Assembly (NCBI RefSeq): GCF_001424705.1
Contig: NZ_LMRA01000004.1
Coordinates: 1-64,000, forward strand
Source of the DNA: Methylobacterium sp. Leaf465
Lineage (GTDB): Bacteria; Pseudomonadota; Alphaproteobacteria; Rhizobiales; Beijerinckiaceae
Reading direction: 5' to 3'
Length of the DNA stretch: 64,000 nt
Shown here: positions 24,596-32,889 of the stretch, piece by piece
Layout: each line of letters opens with the position of its first letter
Numbering within the stretch: the stretch's first letter is position 1
Notes under the pieces: model-generated
What the model saw: only the letters and a program-made list of their open reading frames with translations
The model's database searches: none
What the model was told of the DNA's origin: nothing
Program-made: the position numbers and the translations under genes

Positions 24596-26542
24596 ATGCC
24601 GTCGACGAACGACCTGTTCCAGAGCTTCGCCCGTGGCTACGAGGCGCGTCGCGATACGGAGATGAGCCTCTCCGAGTATCTCGAAGCCTGCCGCGACGAA
24701 CCGTTGATGTACGCCTCCGCCGCGGAGCGCATCCTCGAGGCGATCGGCAAGCCCGAATTCGTAGACACCGCGAAGGATCCGCGCCTCGGGCGCGTGTTCA
24801 TGAACCGCACGATCCGGGTCTATCCCGCCTTTGCCGAGTTCTACGGCATGGAGGAGACGATCGAGCGGATCGTCTCGTTCTTCCGCCACGCGGCACAGGG
24901 GCTGGAGGAGCGCAAGCAGATCCTCTACCTGCTCGGCCCCGTTGGCGGCGGCAAGTCCTCCCTGGCCGAGCGCCTCAAGGCCCTGATGGAGACGCACCCC
25001 ATCTACGTGCTGAAGGCCGGCAACGAGGTCTCGCCGGTCTTCGAGAGTCCGCTCGGATTGTTCGACCCCGAAACGATGGGTTCCGAGATCGAGGAGCGTT
25101 ACGGCATCCCCAAGCGACGACTTACGGGCCTGATGAGCCCCTGGGCCCTCAAGCGACTGGACGAGTTCAACGGCGACGTCTCGAAGTTCAAGGTCATCAA
25201 GGTCCGCCCCTCGCGCCTGCGCCAGATCGGCATCGCCAAGACCGAGCCCGGCGACGAGAACAACCAGGACATTTCCAGCCTCGTCGGCAAGGTCGACATC
25301 CGGCGCCTGGAAACGCTCTCGCAGGCCGATCCCGACGCCTACTCCTACTCCGGCGGCCTCAACCGGGCGAACCAGGGCGTCCTCGAATTCGTCGAGATGT
25401 TCAAGGCGCCGATCAAGATGCTGCACCCCCTGCTCACCGCGACGCAGGAGGGCAACTATGTCGGCACGGAAAACATCGGTGCGATCCCGTTCACTGGCGT
25501 GATCCTGGCCCACTCGAACGAGTCCGAGTGGCAGACCTTCAAGACCAACAAGAACAACGAAGCCTTCATCGACCGCATCTACGTTATCAAGGTGCCCTAC
25601 TGCCTCCGGGTGACCGAGGAGCAGCGCATCTACGAGAAGCTGGTCTCGGGCTCCGAACTGTCCGACGCCGCCTGTGCGCCGGGAACCCTGGAGATGCTGG
25701 CCCGCTTCTCGGTGCTCTCGCGCCTGCGCGAGCACGCCAATTCCAACGCCTTCTCGAAGATGCGGGTCTACGACGGCGAGTCCCTGCGCGAGGTCGATCC
25801 CCGCGCCCGCTCGATGCAGGAGTACAAGGACGCCGCCGGCGTCGACGAGGGCATGGACGGGATCTCGACCCGCTTCGCCTTCAAGGTGATGGCGGCGACC
25901 TTCAACCACGACACGACCGAGGTCTCGGCCGATCCGGTCCACCTCATGTACGTGCTGGAGCAGGCCCTGCGGCGCGAGCAGCTGCCTCCCGAAACCGAGA
26001 AGCGCTACCTGGAATTCATCAAGACGGAGCTGGCGCCGCGTTACGCGGAGTTCATCGGTCACGAGATCCAGAAGGCCTACCTCGAATCCTACCACGACTA
26101 CGGTCAGAACCTATTCGATCGCTACATCGACTACGCCGATGCGTGGATCGAGGACCAGGACTTCAAGGATTCCGAGACCGGACAGCTCCTCAACCGCGAA
26201 CTTCTGAACCAGGAGCTCACCAAGATCGAGAAGCCGGCCGGCATCGCCAATCCGAAGGATTTTCGGAACGAGGTGGTCAAGTTCGCCCTGCGCTCGCGGG
26301 CGCAGCACGGCGGCCGCAACCCCTCCTGGACGAGCTACGAGAAGCTGCGCGAGGTCATCGAGCGGCGCATGTTCAGCCAGGTCGAGGAGCTCCTGCCGGT
26401 CATCTCCTTCGGTTCGAAGAAGGACGGCGAGACGGAGAAGAAGCACGGCGAGTTCGTCGACCGGATGGTGGCCCGTGGCTACACCGAGCGGCAGGTCCGC
26501 CGTCTGGTCGAGTGGTACATGCGGGTGAAGCAGGCGGGCTAG
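24596..26542 (+). CDS. prkA: PrkA-family serine protein kinase / AAA+ ATPase
   Basis: This 648-residue PrkA (YeaG in enterics) has an N-terminal AAA-type domain with Walker A GPVGGGKSS (residues 114-122). A conserved region reads SYSGGLNRANQGVLEFVEMFKAPIKMLHPLLTATQEG (substrate-loop and Walker B-like), and a C-terminal PrkA kinase-like domain begins around residue 400. In Bacillus and enterics the family is linked to sporulation, starvation and nitrogen stress; it autophosphorylates, and some members act as ATP-dependent proteases. It heads the three-gene cluster with the YeaH- and SpoVR-type genes, an association kept across proteobacteria. Confidence 0.95.
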   Translation: MPSTNDLFQSFARGYEARRDTEMSLSEYLEACRDEPLMYASAAERILEAIGKPEFVDTAKDPRLGRVFMNRTIRVYPAFAEFYGMEETIERIVSFFRHAAQGLEERKQILYLLGPVGGGKSSLAERLKALMETHPIYVLKAGNEVSPVFESPLGLFDPETMGSEIEERYGIPKRRLTGLMSPWALKRLDEFNGDVSKFKVIKVRPSRLRQIGIAKTEPGDENNQDISSLVGKVDIRRLETLSQADPDAYSYSGGLNRANQGVLEFVEMFKAPIKMLHPLLTATQEGNYVGTENIGAIPFTGVILAHSNESEWQTFKTNKNNEAFIDRIYVIKVPYCLRVTEEQRIYEKLVSGSELSDAACAPGTLEMLARFSVLSRLREHANSNAFSKMRVYDGESLREVDPRARSMQEYKDAAGVDEGMDGISTRFAFKVMAATFNHDTTEVSADPVHLMYVLEQALRREQLPPETEKRYLEFIKTELAPRYAEFIGHEIQKAYLESYHDYGQNLFDRYIDYADAWIEDQDFKDSETGQLLNRELLNQELTKIEKPAGIANPKDFRNEVVKFALRSRAQHGGRNPSWTSYEKLREVIERRMFSQVEELLPVISFGSKKDGETEKKHGEFVDRMVARGYTERQVRRLVEWYMRVKQAG

Positions 26543-26648
26543 GGCATCGACCGAGCCTTGTCCGCACGGTGACGGGGCGGCCGCCACGGGTGGTCGCCCC
26601 GCTCCGCCGATCCCACATTGGTCTCGAGGGCGAAGGCACACACATCGG

Positions 26649-27950
26649 ATGCACATCGTCGACCGCCGTCTGAATCCCGGGGGCAAGAGCCTCGCCAATC
26701 GCCAACGCTTCCTGCGCCGCGTGAAGGACGTGGCCCAGCGGGCCGTGCGGGAATCCGCGCGGGAAAAGGACATCAAGGATCTCGGCAAGGACGGCCGCGT
26801 CTCGGTGCCGGTCGATGGGGTTCGCGAGCCGCGCTTCGCCCGCCAGTCCGGCACCGGCTTGCACGACCACATCCTGCCCGGCAACAAGACCTACGTGGAG
26901 GGCGACCGGATCGAGCGCCCTCCGTCGGGCGGCGGCGGCAAGGGCTCGGGGGAGGGCGGCGAGGGCTCGGAGAACAGCGAGGACGCCTTCCGCTTCGTCC
27001 TGACCCGCGAGGAGTTTCTCGAGCTCTTCCTCGAAGACCTCGAATTGCCCGATCTCGCCAAGCGCCGGCTCTCGGTGGTGGAGACCGAAGGGCTTCGCCG
27101 GGCCGGCTATACGATCTCGGGCTCGCCCGCCAACCTCGCCCTGACGCGCACCCTGCGCAATTCCATGTCGCGGCGCATCGCCCTCAAGCGGCCGAAACCC
27201 GACGAGATCGCCGCCCTGGAGGCCCGCATCGCCGCGATGCCGTCGAGCGATCCCGACCTGCCGGACCTGCTCCTGGCGCTCTCGGGCTTGCGCGAGCGCA
27301 CCAAGCGCATCCCTTACGTGGACCCCCTCGACCTGCGCTACCGCCGGTTCGAGACCTATCCGCGCCCGGTGGCGCAGGCGGTGATGTTCTGCCTCATGGA
27401 CGTCTCGGGTTCGATGACCGAGCACATGAAGGATCTGGCCAAGCGCTTCTACATCCTGCTGCACATCTTCCTCACCCGGCGCTACCGGCACGTGGAGATC
27501 GTCTTCATCCGTCACACCGACAAGGCGACGGAGGTGGACGAGGAGACGTTCTTCGGCTCGCGCGAGACCGGCGGCACCCTGGTCTCCTCGGCGCTGGTGG
27601 AGATGAAGCGCGTCATCGCCGAGCGCTACGACCCCAACGACTGGAACATCTACGCCGCGCAGGCCTCCGACGGCGACAACGTGTCGAGCGACGGCCCAAC
27701 TTCGACGGAGCTGCTGCGCGCCCACATCCTGCCGGCCTGCCAGCACTTCGCCTATCTGGAGGTCGGCGACGAGAACGGCCCGCGGGCCGGCTTCGTCGAG
27801 CATCGCACCACCCTGTGGCGGACCTACGAGGGCCTGGCGAAGACGGGCGCACCCATCGCCATGCGCAAGGTCAATCACCGCCGCGACATCTACCCGGTGT
27901 TCCGCGAGTTGTTCGGGCGCAAGGACGCCCGGGCGGAAGCGGAGGCCTGA
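26649..27950 (+). CDS. YeaH/DUF444-family protein (von Willebrand A-like)
   Basis: This 433-residue DUF444 protein opens MHIVDRRLNPGGKSLANRQRFLRRVKD and has a Gly/Ser-rich acidic linker (about 95-118). The C-terminal half has a von Willebrand A-like fold with a MIDAS-like DVSGSMTEHMKDLAKRFYILLHIFLTRRY motif (Asp-x-Ser-x-Ser, about residue 253). VEIVFIRHTDKATEVDEETFF and an SxDGDN motif follow. MIDAS proteins typically pair with AAA+ ATPases, matching PrkA next door. The molecular function is unknown. It lies 106 bp after prkA. Confidence 0.92.
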   Translation: MHIVDRRLNPGGKSLANRQRFLRRVKDVAQRAVRESAREKDIKDLGKDGRVSVPVDGVREPRFARQSGTGLHDHILPGNKTYVEGDRIERPPSGGGGKGSGEGGEGSENSEDAFRFVLTREEFLELFLEDLELPDLAKRRLSVVETEGLRRAGYTISGSPANLALTRTLRNSMSRRIALKRPKPDEIAALEARIAAMPSSDPDLPDLLLALSGLRERTKRIPYVDPLDLRYRRFETYPRPVAQAVMFCLMDVSGSMTEHMKDLAKRFYILLHIFLTRRYRHVEIVFIRHTDKATEVDEETFFGSRETGGTLVSSALVEMKRVIAERYDPNDWNIYAAQASDGDNVSSDGPTSTELLRAHILPACQHFAYLEVGDENGPRAGFVEHRTTLWRTYEGLAKTGAPIAMRKVNHRRDIYPVFRELFGRKDARAEAEA

Positions 27951-27990
27951 ACCCGGCGAGACGGGGCATGGCCAAGCGGGACCCGGACGC

Positions 27991-28040
27991 TTCGAGCACG
28001 GCCCCGTCGAGCACGGACCCTTCGAGCACGGACCCTTCGA
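27991..28040 (+). repeat. 15-bp tandem repeat (three units) upstream of spoVR
   Basis: Three near-identical 15-bp units of the form TTCGAGCACGGACCC begin at 27991, 28006 and 28021, and a partial fourth (TTCGA) starts at 28036. They fill the gap between the yeaH stop and the spoVR start. The unit count is divisible by three, so length change would be neutral for any reading frame through it. Confidence 0.75.
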
Positions 28041-28056
28041 GGAAGGCGTAAATCGT

Positions 28057-29628
28057 ATGGTCGGCAGCATCATCCGCCCCACGCCCCAGCGGATCTCCGG
28101 TAGCCAGGAGCCGCTCTTCACGGGCAACGACTGGGATTTCGACACGATCCGGCGCATCCATGACGCCTGCGAGGTCGAGGCGCGGGCGCTCGGCCTGTCG
28201 TGGTACCCGAACCAAATCGAGATCATCACCGCCGAGCAGATGCTGGACGCCTACGCGTCGATCGGCATGCCGCTGTTCTACAAGCACTGGTCCTTCGGCA
28301 AGCACTTCGCCCAGCACGAAGCCGGCTACCGGCGCGGCATGATGGGGCTCGCCTACGAGATCGTCATCAACTCGGACCCGTGCATCTCCTACATCATGGA
28401 GGAGAACACGGCGACGATGCAGACGCTGGTGATTGCGCACGCGGCCTTCGGCCATAACCATTTCTTCAAGAACAACTATCTCTTCAAGCAGTGGACCGAC
28501 GCAGAAGGCATCCTCGACTATCTCGACTTCGCCAAGGGCTTCATCTCACGGTGCGAAGAGCGCCACGGCCACGCCGCCGTGGAAGCCGTGCTCGACGCCG
28601 CCCATGCGCTGATGAGCCAGGGCGTCCACCGCTATCCGCGCAAGAAGCGGCCCGACCTCGCCTCGGAGCAGCGCCGCGAGCGCGAGCGCGCCGAGCACGG
28701 CGAGCAGATCTACAACGACCTTTGGCGCACCCTGCCGCAGAAGGCGGCCGCCGGGCGTCCCGACATCGCGGCGGAGCGGCGCAAGGCGCTCCTCGAACTG
28801 CCGCAGGAGAACATCCTCTACTTCCTGGAGAAGGTGGCCCCCCGACTCCGGCCCTGGCAGCGGGAGATCCTGCGCATCGTCCGCCTCGTGGCGCAGTACT
28901 TCTACCCGCAGCGCCAGACCAAGGTGATGAACGAGGGCTGCGCCACCTATTGCCACTACCGGATCATGAACGCCCTGTCCGAGAAGGGCCTGATCGGCGA
29001 GGCGGCCTACCTGGAGTTCCTGCAGTCGCACACCAACGTCGTGCGCCAGCCGAACTACAACGAGCGCGGCTACAATGGCCACAACCCCTACGCCATCGGC
29101 TTCGCCATGATGCAGGACATCGCCCGCATCGTGGAGCAGCCGACGGAGGAGGATCGCGTGTGGTTCCCCGAGATCGCCGGCACCGGCGACGCCATGGCGA
29201 CCCTGTGCGACATCTGGGCGAACTATCGCGACGAAAGCTTCATCGCGCAGTTCCTGTCGCCCAAGCTCATGCGCGACATGCGCCTGTTCCACGTGGTCGA
29301 CGACCCCGACGAGTCGGAGCTCTACGTCGAGGCGATCCACGACGAGCGCGGCTATCGCAAGATGCGTCGCTCCTTCGCCCGGCAATACGACGTGGCGTGG
29401 CTCGACCCGGATATCGAGGTGGTGGACGTCGATCTCGAAGGCGACCGGCGCCTCATCGTGCATCACCGCGCCCTGAATCGCATCACCCTGCAGAAGGACG
29501 ATGCCAAGCGGGTGCTTCAGCACCTGGCGGATCTCTGGGGCTACGACGCGGTTCTCAAGGAGATCGATCCGGCCAACGACGCGGTGCTGGCCGAGCACCA
29601 TGCCAGCGCGCGGCCGATCTTCTTCTGA
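28057..29628 (+). CDS. SpoVR-family protein
   Basis: This 523-residue SpoVR family protein has the N-terminal block DWDFDTIRRIHDACEVEARALGLSWYPNQIEIITAEQMLDAY. The conserved signature YKHWSFGKHF, KVMNEGCATYCHYRIMNALSEKGLI and YNERGYNGHNPYAIGFAMMQDI are also present. Its role is unclear: in Bacillus it affects spore cortex formation, in enterics it is a stress or stationary-phase protein. The His/Glu/Cys residues in KVMNEGCATYCHYR may coordinate metal, but this is speculation. It is the last gene of the prkA cluster. Confidence 0.95.
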   Translation: MVGSIIRPTPQRISGSQEPLFTGNDWDFDTIRRIHDACEVEARALGLSWYPNQIEIITAEQMLDAYASIGMPLFYKHWSFGKHFAQHEAGYRRGMMGLAYEIVINSDPCISYIMEENTATMQTLVIAHAAFGHNHFFKNNYLFKQWTDAEGILDYLDFAKGFISRCEERHGHAAVEAVLDAAHALMSQGVHRYPRKKRPDLASEQRRERERAEHGEQIYNDLWRTLPQKAAAGRPDIAAERRKALLELPQENILYFLEKVAPRLRPWQREILRIVRLVAQYFYPQRQTKVMNEGCATYCHYRIMNALSEKGLIGEAAYLEFLQSHTNVVRQPNYNERGYNGHNPYAIGFAMMQDIARIVEQPTEEDRVWFPEIAGTGDAMATLCDIWANYRDESFIAQFLSPKLMRDMRLFHVVDDPDESELYVEAIHDERGYRKMRRSFARQYDVAWLDPDIEVVDVDLEGDRRLIVHHRALNRITLQKDDAKRVLQHLADLWGYDAVLKEIDPANDAVLAEHHASARPIFF

Positions 29629-29816
29629 TCCGGGCTGCGTTTCCGCGAAGCGGCGCCCGTATCGGCAAGCCGGCGCGGCGCTCGAGCGAAGCCGAAATCC
29701 GCCAGCCCCCGGGGACAGGATTTGGTATGACAGAGCGGGCGCGGCCTAACGGCTCACGCAACAGCGCGGCTCATGAGAGGATTGGCGGCGGCCCCCAGCC
29801 GCGCTAGCCTGCGGCG

Positions 29817-29924
29817 ATGATGAACGACGACCTGCGCGAATCGCGCGCCGCCCTGATCCTACTCGCCGCCGCGGTCGGCTCCGTCCTGATCTTCGGTGCC
29901 GTCACCATCCTGATCCAGCTCTGA
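29817..29924 (+). CDS. 35-residue single-span membrane peptide
   Basis: This short frame begins MMNDDLRESRAALILLAAAVG and continues SVLIFGAVTILIQL, with one hydrophobic helix (about residues 11-34) after an acidic/basic head. It lies 188 bp after spoVR and is too short for most gene finders. Clean membrane topology, an intact frame and a stop immediately before the convergent complex I gene support translation. No family recognised. Confidence 0.5.
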   Translation: MMNDDLRESRAALILLAAAVGSVLIFGAVTILIQL

Positions 29925-29942
29925 CGCGCCGGAGGCAGCGCC

Positions 29943-30254
29943 TCAGTGGGTCCAGGGAGCGGTGCGATTGAATTTGAAATTGTCCGAATAGGACAGGCCC
30001 TTGCGCAGGATCGGCTTCTGCGGCTCCTCGACCCGGTAGGACAGGCCCGCCCGCGTCGCGTAGGCCACGGCGTCCTCGCGCGTCTCGAACTCGAGATGGA
30101 CCTGCTGCAGCATGTCGGACGAGCCGGTCCACCCCATCAGCGGGTCGGTCTCGCGCGGCGCGGTCTGGTCGAATTCCAGCACCCAGGCCTTCGCCCGCGC
30201 CGTCCCGGACTGCGTCGGATCCTTCGCGGGCTGGTAGATGCGGGCGCTCGTCAT
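29943..30254 (-). CDS. NDUFS4-like ETC complex I accessory subunit
   Basis: This 103-residue protein matches the 'ETC complex I subunit' family (NDUFS4/AQDQ). It opens ARIYQPAKDPTQSGTA-KAWVLEF and keeps the core DPLMGWTGSSDMLQQVHLEFETREDAVAYATRAGLSYRVEEP. The ending, SYSDNFKFNRTAPWTH, is the hallmark. In mitochondria NDUFS4 sits on the peripheral arm; in alphaproteobacteria the gene is unlinked to nuo, as here. The start is ATG 30254; ATG 30266 adds four residues (MDDP). Confidence 0.93.
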   Translation of the reverse strand: MTSARIYQPAKDPTQSGTARAKAWVLEFDQTAPRETDPLMGWTGSSDMLQQVHLEFETREDAVAYATRAGLSYRVEEPQKPILRKGLSYSDNFKFNRTAPWTH

Positions 30255-30292
30255 CGGGTCGTCCAACTCCAGGGAGCCTCGGCGGGAAATGA

Positions 30293-30369
<77 letters not shown>

Positions 30370-30609
30370 ACACGCTTGCGCGTAGACGGGACGTACGGTT
30401 TCGAGGGGCAAATGGCAACCGGGCGAGGCGGGGATCAGGGCAACGAATACCGCCCGACGCCCTGATCGGGCCCCCCAGGGACCGGGAAGAGTCCCGCACC
30501 GCGTGCGGGGGACCTGCCCGTCCGCCCTCGCCGGCTCCCCCCCATTGCTGGACAGCGACGGTCGCGCGCTTCCACATCGCCCATGCGAACCGAATCGACG
30601 GAGCCGGGC

Positions 30610-30759
30610 ATGAGCGACGCGAGATACCGCGCCCTGGAGGCGCGCATCGATGCCTTGGAGGGCGAGGTGAAACGCGCGCGGAACGAGATCCAATGGGCGA
30701 TCGCCCTGATGTTCGTCGTCCCGGTCGGGTTGCTGATCATCCTGCGCGTCTGGTCCTGA
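30610..30759 (+). CDS. 49-residue coiled-coil membrane peptide
   Basis: The frame encodes MSDARYRALEARIDALEGEV as an amphipathic coiled-coil start, then a charged KRARNEIQW link and one transmembrane helix (about 29-45, IALMFVVPVGLLIILRV) ending in W-S. Coherent heptads and a clean C-terminal anchor support translation. Small anchored coiled coils of this kind are common unannotated genes; no function is known. Confidence 0.55.
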   Translation: MSDARYRALEARIDALEGEVKRARNEIQWAIALMFVVPVGLLIILRVWS

Positions 30760-30906
30760 GAGGCCTCATCGGCAGGACCGCCGACGAGACGTCGGGAACA
30801 CAGTTCGCATTCGACGCCGATCGTTAACGTGGCGGTCATGATGACGGCAACCGACGCGATCCTCGCAGTGGAACCATGGTAATGAAGGTCGAACGAGGGT
30901 CGATCG

Positions 30907-31206
30907 ATGGTCTTGATTCTACTGGCCGCCATGGGCGGAGGCATGTTCTCGACGGCGCTGCTGCTGCCGTACGGCATCCTGACCGCTTTGTTGGGTGCGC
31001 CGCTGACCGCGAGCCTCTGCGCCGCCGCCGCCGGTGCCGTGATCCTGCTGCGCCGGGGCGACGATGGGAGCACGGATGTGGCCTTCGACGAAGCCATGGA
31101 CGACCGGACGGACGCCATGGTCAAGATGCTGCGCGACATCGCCGCCAAGGGTCGCGAGACCGGCGCGGATGCCGAGCAGCCGGCGCGCAACGCCAAGGCC
31201 GCCTGA
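30907..31206 (+). CDS. Small two-span membrane protein, unknown
   Basis: This 99-residue protein starts MVLILLAAMGGGMFSTALLL, with two hydrophobic segments (about residues 1-23 and 28-48) and a short RRGDDGSTD turn. The cytosolic tail is charged and helical (FDEAMDDRTDAMVKMLRDIAAKGRET) with a low-complexity Ala/Glu end. No family was recognised. Codon use is normal for the window. The tail could be a protein-protein docking helix. Confidence 0.6.
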   Translation: MVLILLAAMGGGMFSTALLLPYGILTALLGAPLTASLCAAAAGAVILLRRGDDGSTDVAFDEAMDDRTDAMVKMLRDIAAKGRETGADAEQPARNAKAA

Positions 31207-31457
31207 GGCAAGCCGCACCCGGGGCGCAGCCCTCGCCCCTGGGGAAGCGTCGAACGACGATCCGCGTCACTCCCAGCAACGACGGTCGCGCTGACCACGC
31301 GCTCCCCCAAAAGCGGGACGGAATCCGGAGCACACGGCCCGTCCGGATCGCGCCACTTACGGAAATCGAGCGGTCCGTCACGTTGCGCAGAACGGCGTAC
31401 GCCCCGCGGGCGAAGGTGTGCCTGCGAGCCCTGGCGTCTCTCGTGGACGGGGTCGAT

Positions 31458-31649
31458 CTACACCCGCACGTCGACGATGCGGCGTTGGCGGCCCACCACG
31501 TCCCCCTCGGCATCCCGTGCCCGATCCACCTCGACGGAAACGGTGCGCGGCTCGGCCTCGTGGCGTCGCGCCGCATCGTTCCGGGCGCCATGCAGGATCT
31601 CGGTGGCGCGGATGATCCCGACCTGCATGAGGGGAACGGTGATCGTCAT
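31458..31649 (-). CDS. Small beta-rich protein of unknown function
   Basis: This 63-residue protein starts MTITVPLMQVGIIRATEILH and ends in VSVEVDRARDAEGDVVGRQRRIVDVRV, alternating hydrophobic and charged residues as in a two- or three-stranded sheet. A strong Shine-Dalgarno (GGAGGA) sits 9 bases before the ATG on the minus strand, which argues it is real despite its size. It follows the 77-residue rod-like protein by 40 bp on the same strand, so the pair is probably co-transcribed. Confidence 0.55.
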   Translation of the reverse strand: MTITVPLMQVGIIRATEILHGARNDAARRHEAEPRTVSVEVDRARDAEGDVVGRQRRIVDVRV

Positions 31650-31689
31650 GGGCGTCGATCCTCCGAAAACGTGCGAGGGGGGCCGCGGC

Positions 31690-31923
31690 TCAGGCGAGGA
31701 TGTCGAGGACCCGGCGCTCGGAATCGAGCGTGGATTTCAGGATGGCGGTGTTCATCCCGATATTGGCCTTCTCCTGCATGAGCTGGACGGCGGTGGTCGA
31801 GAGATCGACCTGGGTCGCGCTCGGCAGGCTGGTGCCGAGCGTCGCGATCCCCTCGGCGGCCGTGGCGTAGCGCTGAGTCGCCGCCAGAAGCCCGCCGCTG
31901 CTCGCCGAAATTGCGCTGACCAT
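31690..31923 (-). CDS. Small flagellar-rod-like / YjfB-like protein
   Basis: This 77-residue protein starts MVSAISASSGGLLAATQRYA and ends in a long amphipathic helix, VDLSTTAVQLMQEKANIGMN followed by TAILKSTLDSERRVLDILA. It resembles condensed flagellar rod/hook proteins, whose N- and C-terminal helices have the form 'A...AL..AT...A' and 'VDL...M...Q.....N....K..D......LDI.A', and also YjfB-type putative motility proteins. The central domain of a true rod protein is missing. A GGGAG lies upstream of the ATG. No flagellar genes are nearby. The function is a guess. Confidence 0.6.
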   Translation of the reverse strand: MVSAISASSGGLLAATQRYATAAEGIATLGTSLPSATQVDLSTTAVQLMQEKANIGMNTAILKSTLDSERRVLDILA

Positions 31924-32107
31924 GCCGTCGCTCCCTCATTTCCCGCGAGGCAACCACGGTCCCCTGAATTCCCCGTTGTGAAACTACGGCGCATTTGAAC
32001 GACCGACCGCGGCCCTCCTCCGTCCCGGCTTGACCCCCGTTCCTCCGAGGCCCACCTCGGGCCCGACGCGACCGGACCGAGCCCCGGCGCGCAGCACGGA
32101 GACCGCG

Positions 32108-32812
32108 ATGATCGATCTGTACTATTGGCCGACCCCGAACGGCCACAAGGTCACGATGTTTCTCGAAGAGGCGGGGCTCGACTACATCCTCAAGCCGGTG
32201 AACATCGGCAAGGGTGACCAGTTCAAGCCGGATTTCCTGGCCATCGCCCCGAACAACCGCATGCCGGCGATCGTCGATCACGCCCCGGCCGGCGCCGACG
32301 CCCCCGTCTCGCTGTTCGAATCCGGCGCGATCCTGCTCTACCTCGCCGAGAAGACCGGGCGCTTCATCGCCGGGGACGTGCCCGGCCGCGCCGAGGTGCT
32401 GCAATGGCTGTTCTGGCAGATGGGCGGCCTTGGGCCCATGCTCGGCCAGAACCACCATTTCACCCAGTATGCGCCCGAGAAGGTGCCCTACGCCATCGAC
32501 CGCTACGTCAAGGAGACCAACCGCCTCTACGGCGTCCTCGACCGGCGGCTCGCCGACCGCCCCTTCGTCGCCGGCGCGGACTACTCGATCGCCGACATGG
32601 CCTGCTATCCCTGGATCGTGCCCTACGAGAAGCAGGGCCAGCGCCTGGAAGATTTCCCGAACCTCCAGCGCTGGTTCCGGGCGATCGCCGAGCGCCCGGG
32701 GACGAAGGCCGCCTATGCCCGCGCTCCGGAGATCAACCCGGATTTCGGGAAGACCCTGAGCGAGGAGGCCAAGAAGGTGATGTTCGGCCAGACCGCCGCG
32801 ACGCGCGGCTGA
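32108..32812 (+). CDS. Glutathione S-transferase (YfcG/YghU-like disulfide oxidoreductase)
   Basis: This 234-residue GST has an N-terminal thioredoxin-like domain (MIDLYYWPTPNGHKVTMFLEE) with a Thr-Pro-Asn active-site motif instead of Ser/Cys. That, with NNRMPAIVDH and a SLFESGAILLYLAEKTG glutathione-binding loop, is typical of the Nu-class YfcG type. A helical C-terminal domain (QMGGLGPMLGQNHHF, YSIADMACYPWI) completes the fold. Nu-class enzymes reduce disulphides with bound glutathione. The start at ATG 32108 gives the family-standard N terminus. Confidence 0.9.
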   Translation: MIDLYYWPTPNGHKVTMFLEEAGLDYILKPVNIGKGDQFKPDFLAIAPNNRMPAIVDHAPAGADAPVSLFESGAILLYLAEKTGRFIAGDVPGRAEVLQWLFWQMGGLGPMLGQNHHFTQYAPEKVPYAIDRYVKETNRLYGVLDRRLADRPFVAGADYSIADMACYPWIVPYEKQGQRLEDFPNLQRWFRAIAERPGTKAAYARAPEINPDFGKTLSEEAKKVMFGQTAATRG

Positions 32813-32840
32813 TCCGGACCGGGCAGCGCCCTGGCGCGGT

Positions 32841-32875
32841 CCGATCCGCTCTCCCGGCGGGATCGAGCGGATCGG
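32841..32875. terminator. 11-bp hairpin between two convergent genes
   Basis: CCGATCCGCTC at 32841-32851 pairs perfectly with GAGCGGATCGG at 32865-32875 around a 13-nt loop. It lies between the GST stop (32812) and the stop of the minus-strand metallo-beta-lactamase gene, so it can act in both directions. Confidence 0.5.
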
Positions 32876-32889
32876 GCCTGCCCGGGTCC

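Noticed and set aside
30780..30830. GGGAAC upstream of CGTT before the small membrane protein at 30907
   Set aside because: The spacer is 22 bp, outside the 16-17 bp allowed for an EcfG promoter.
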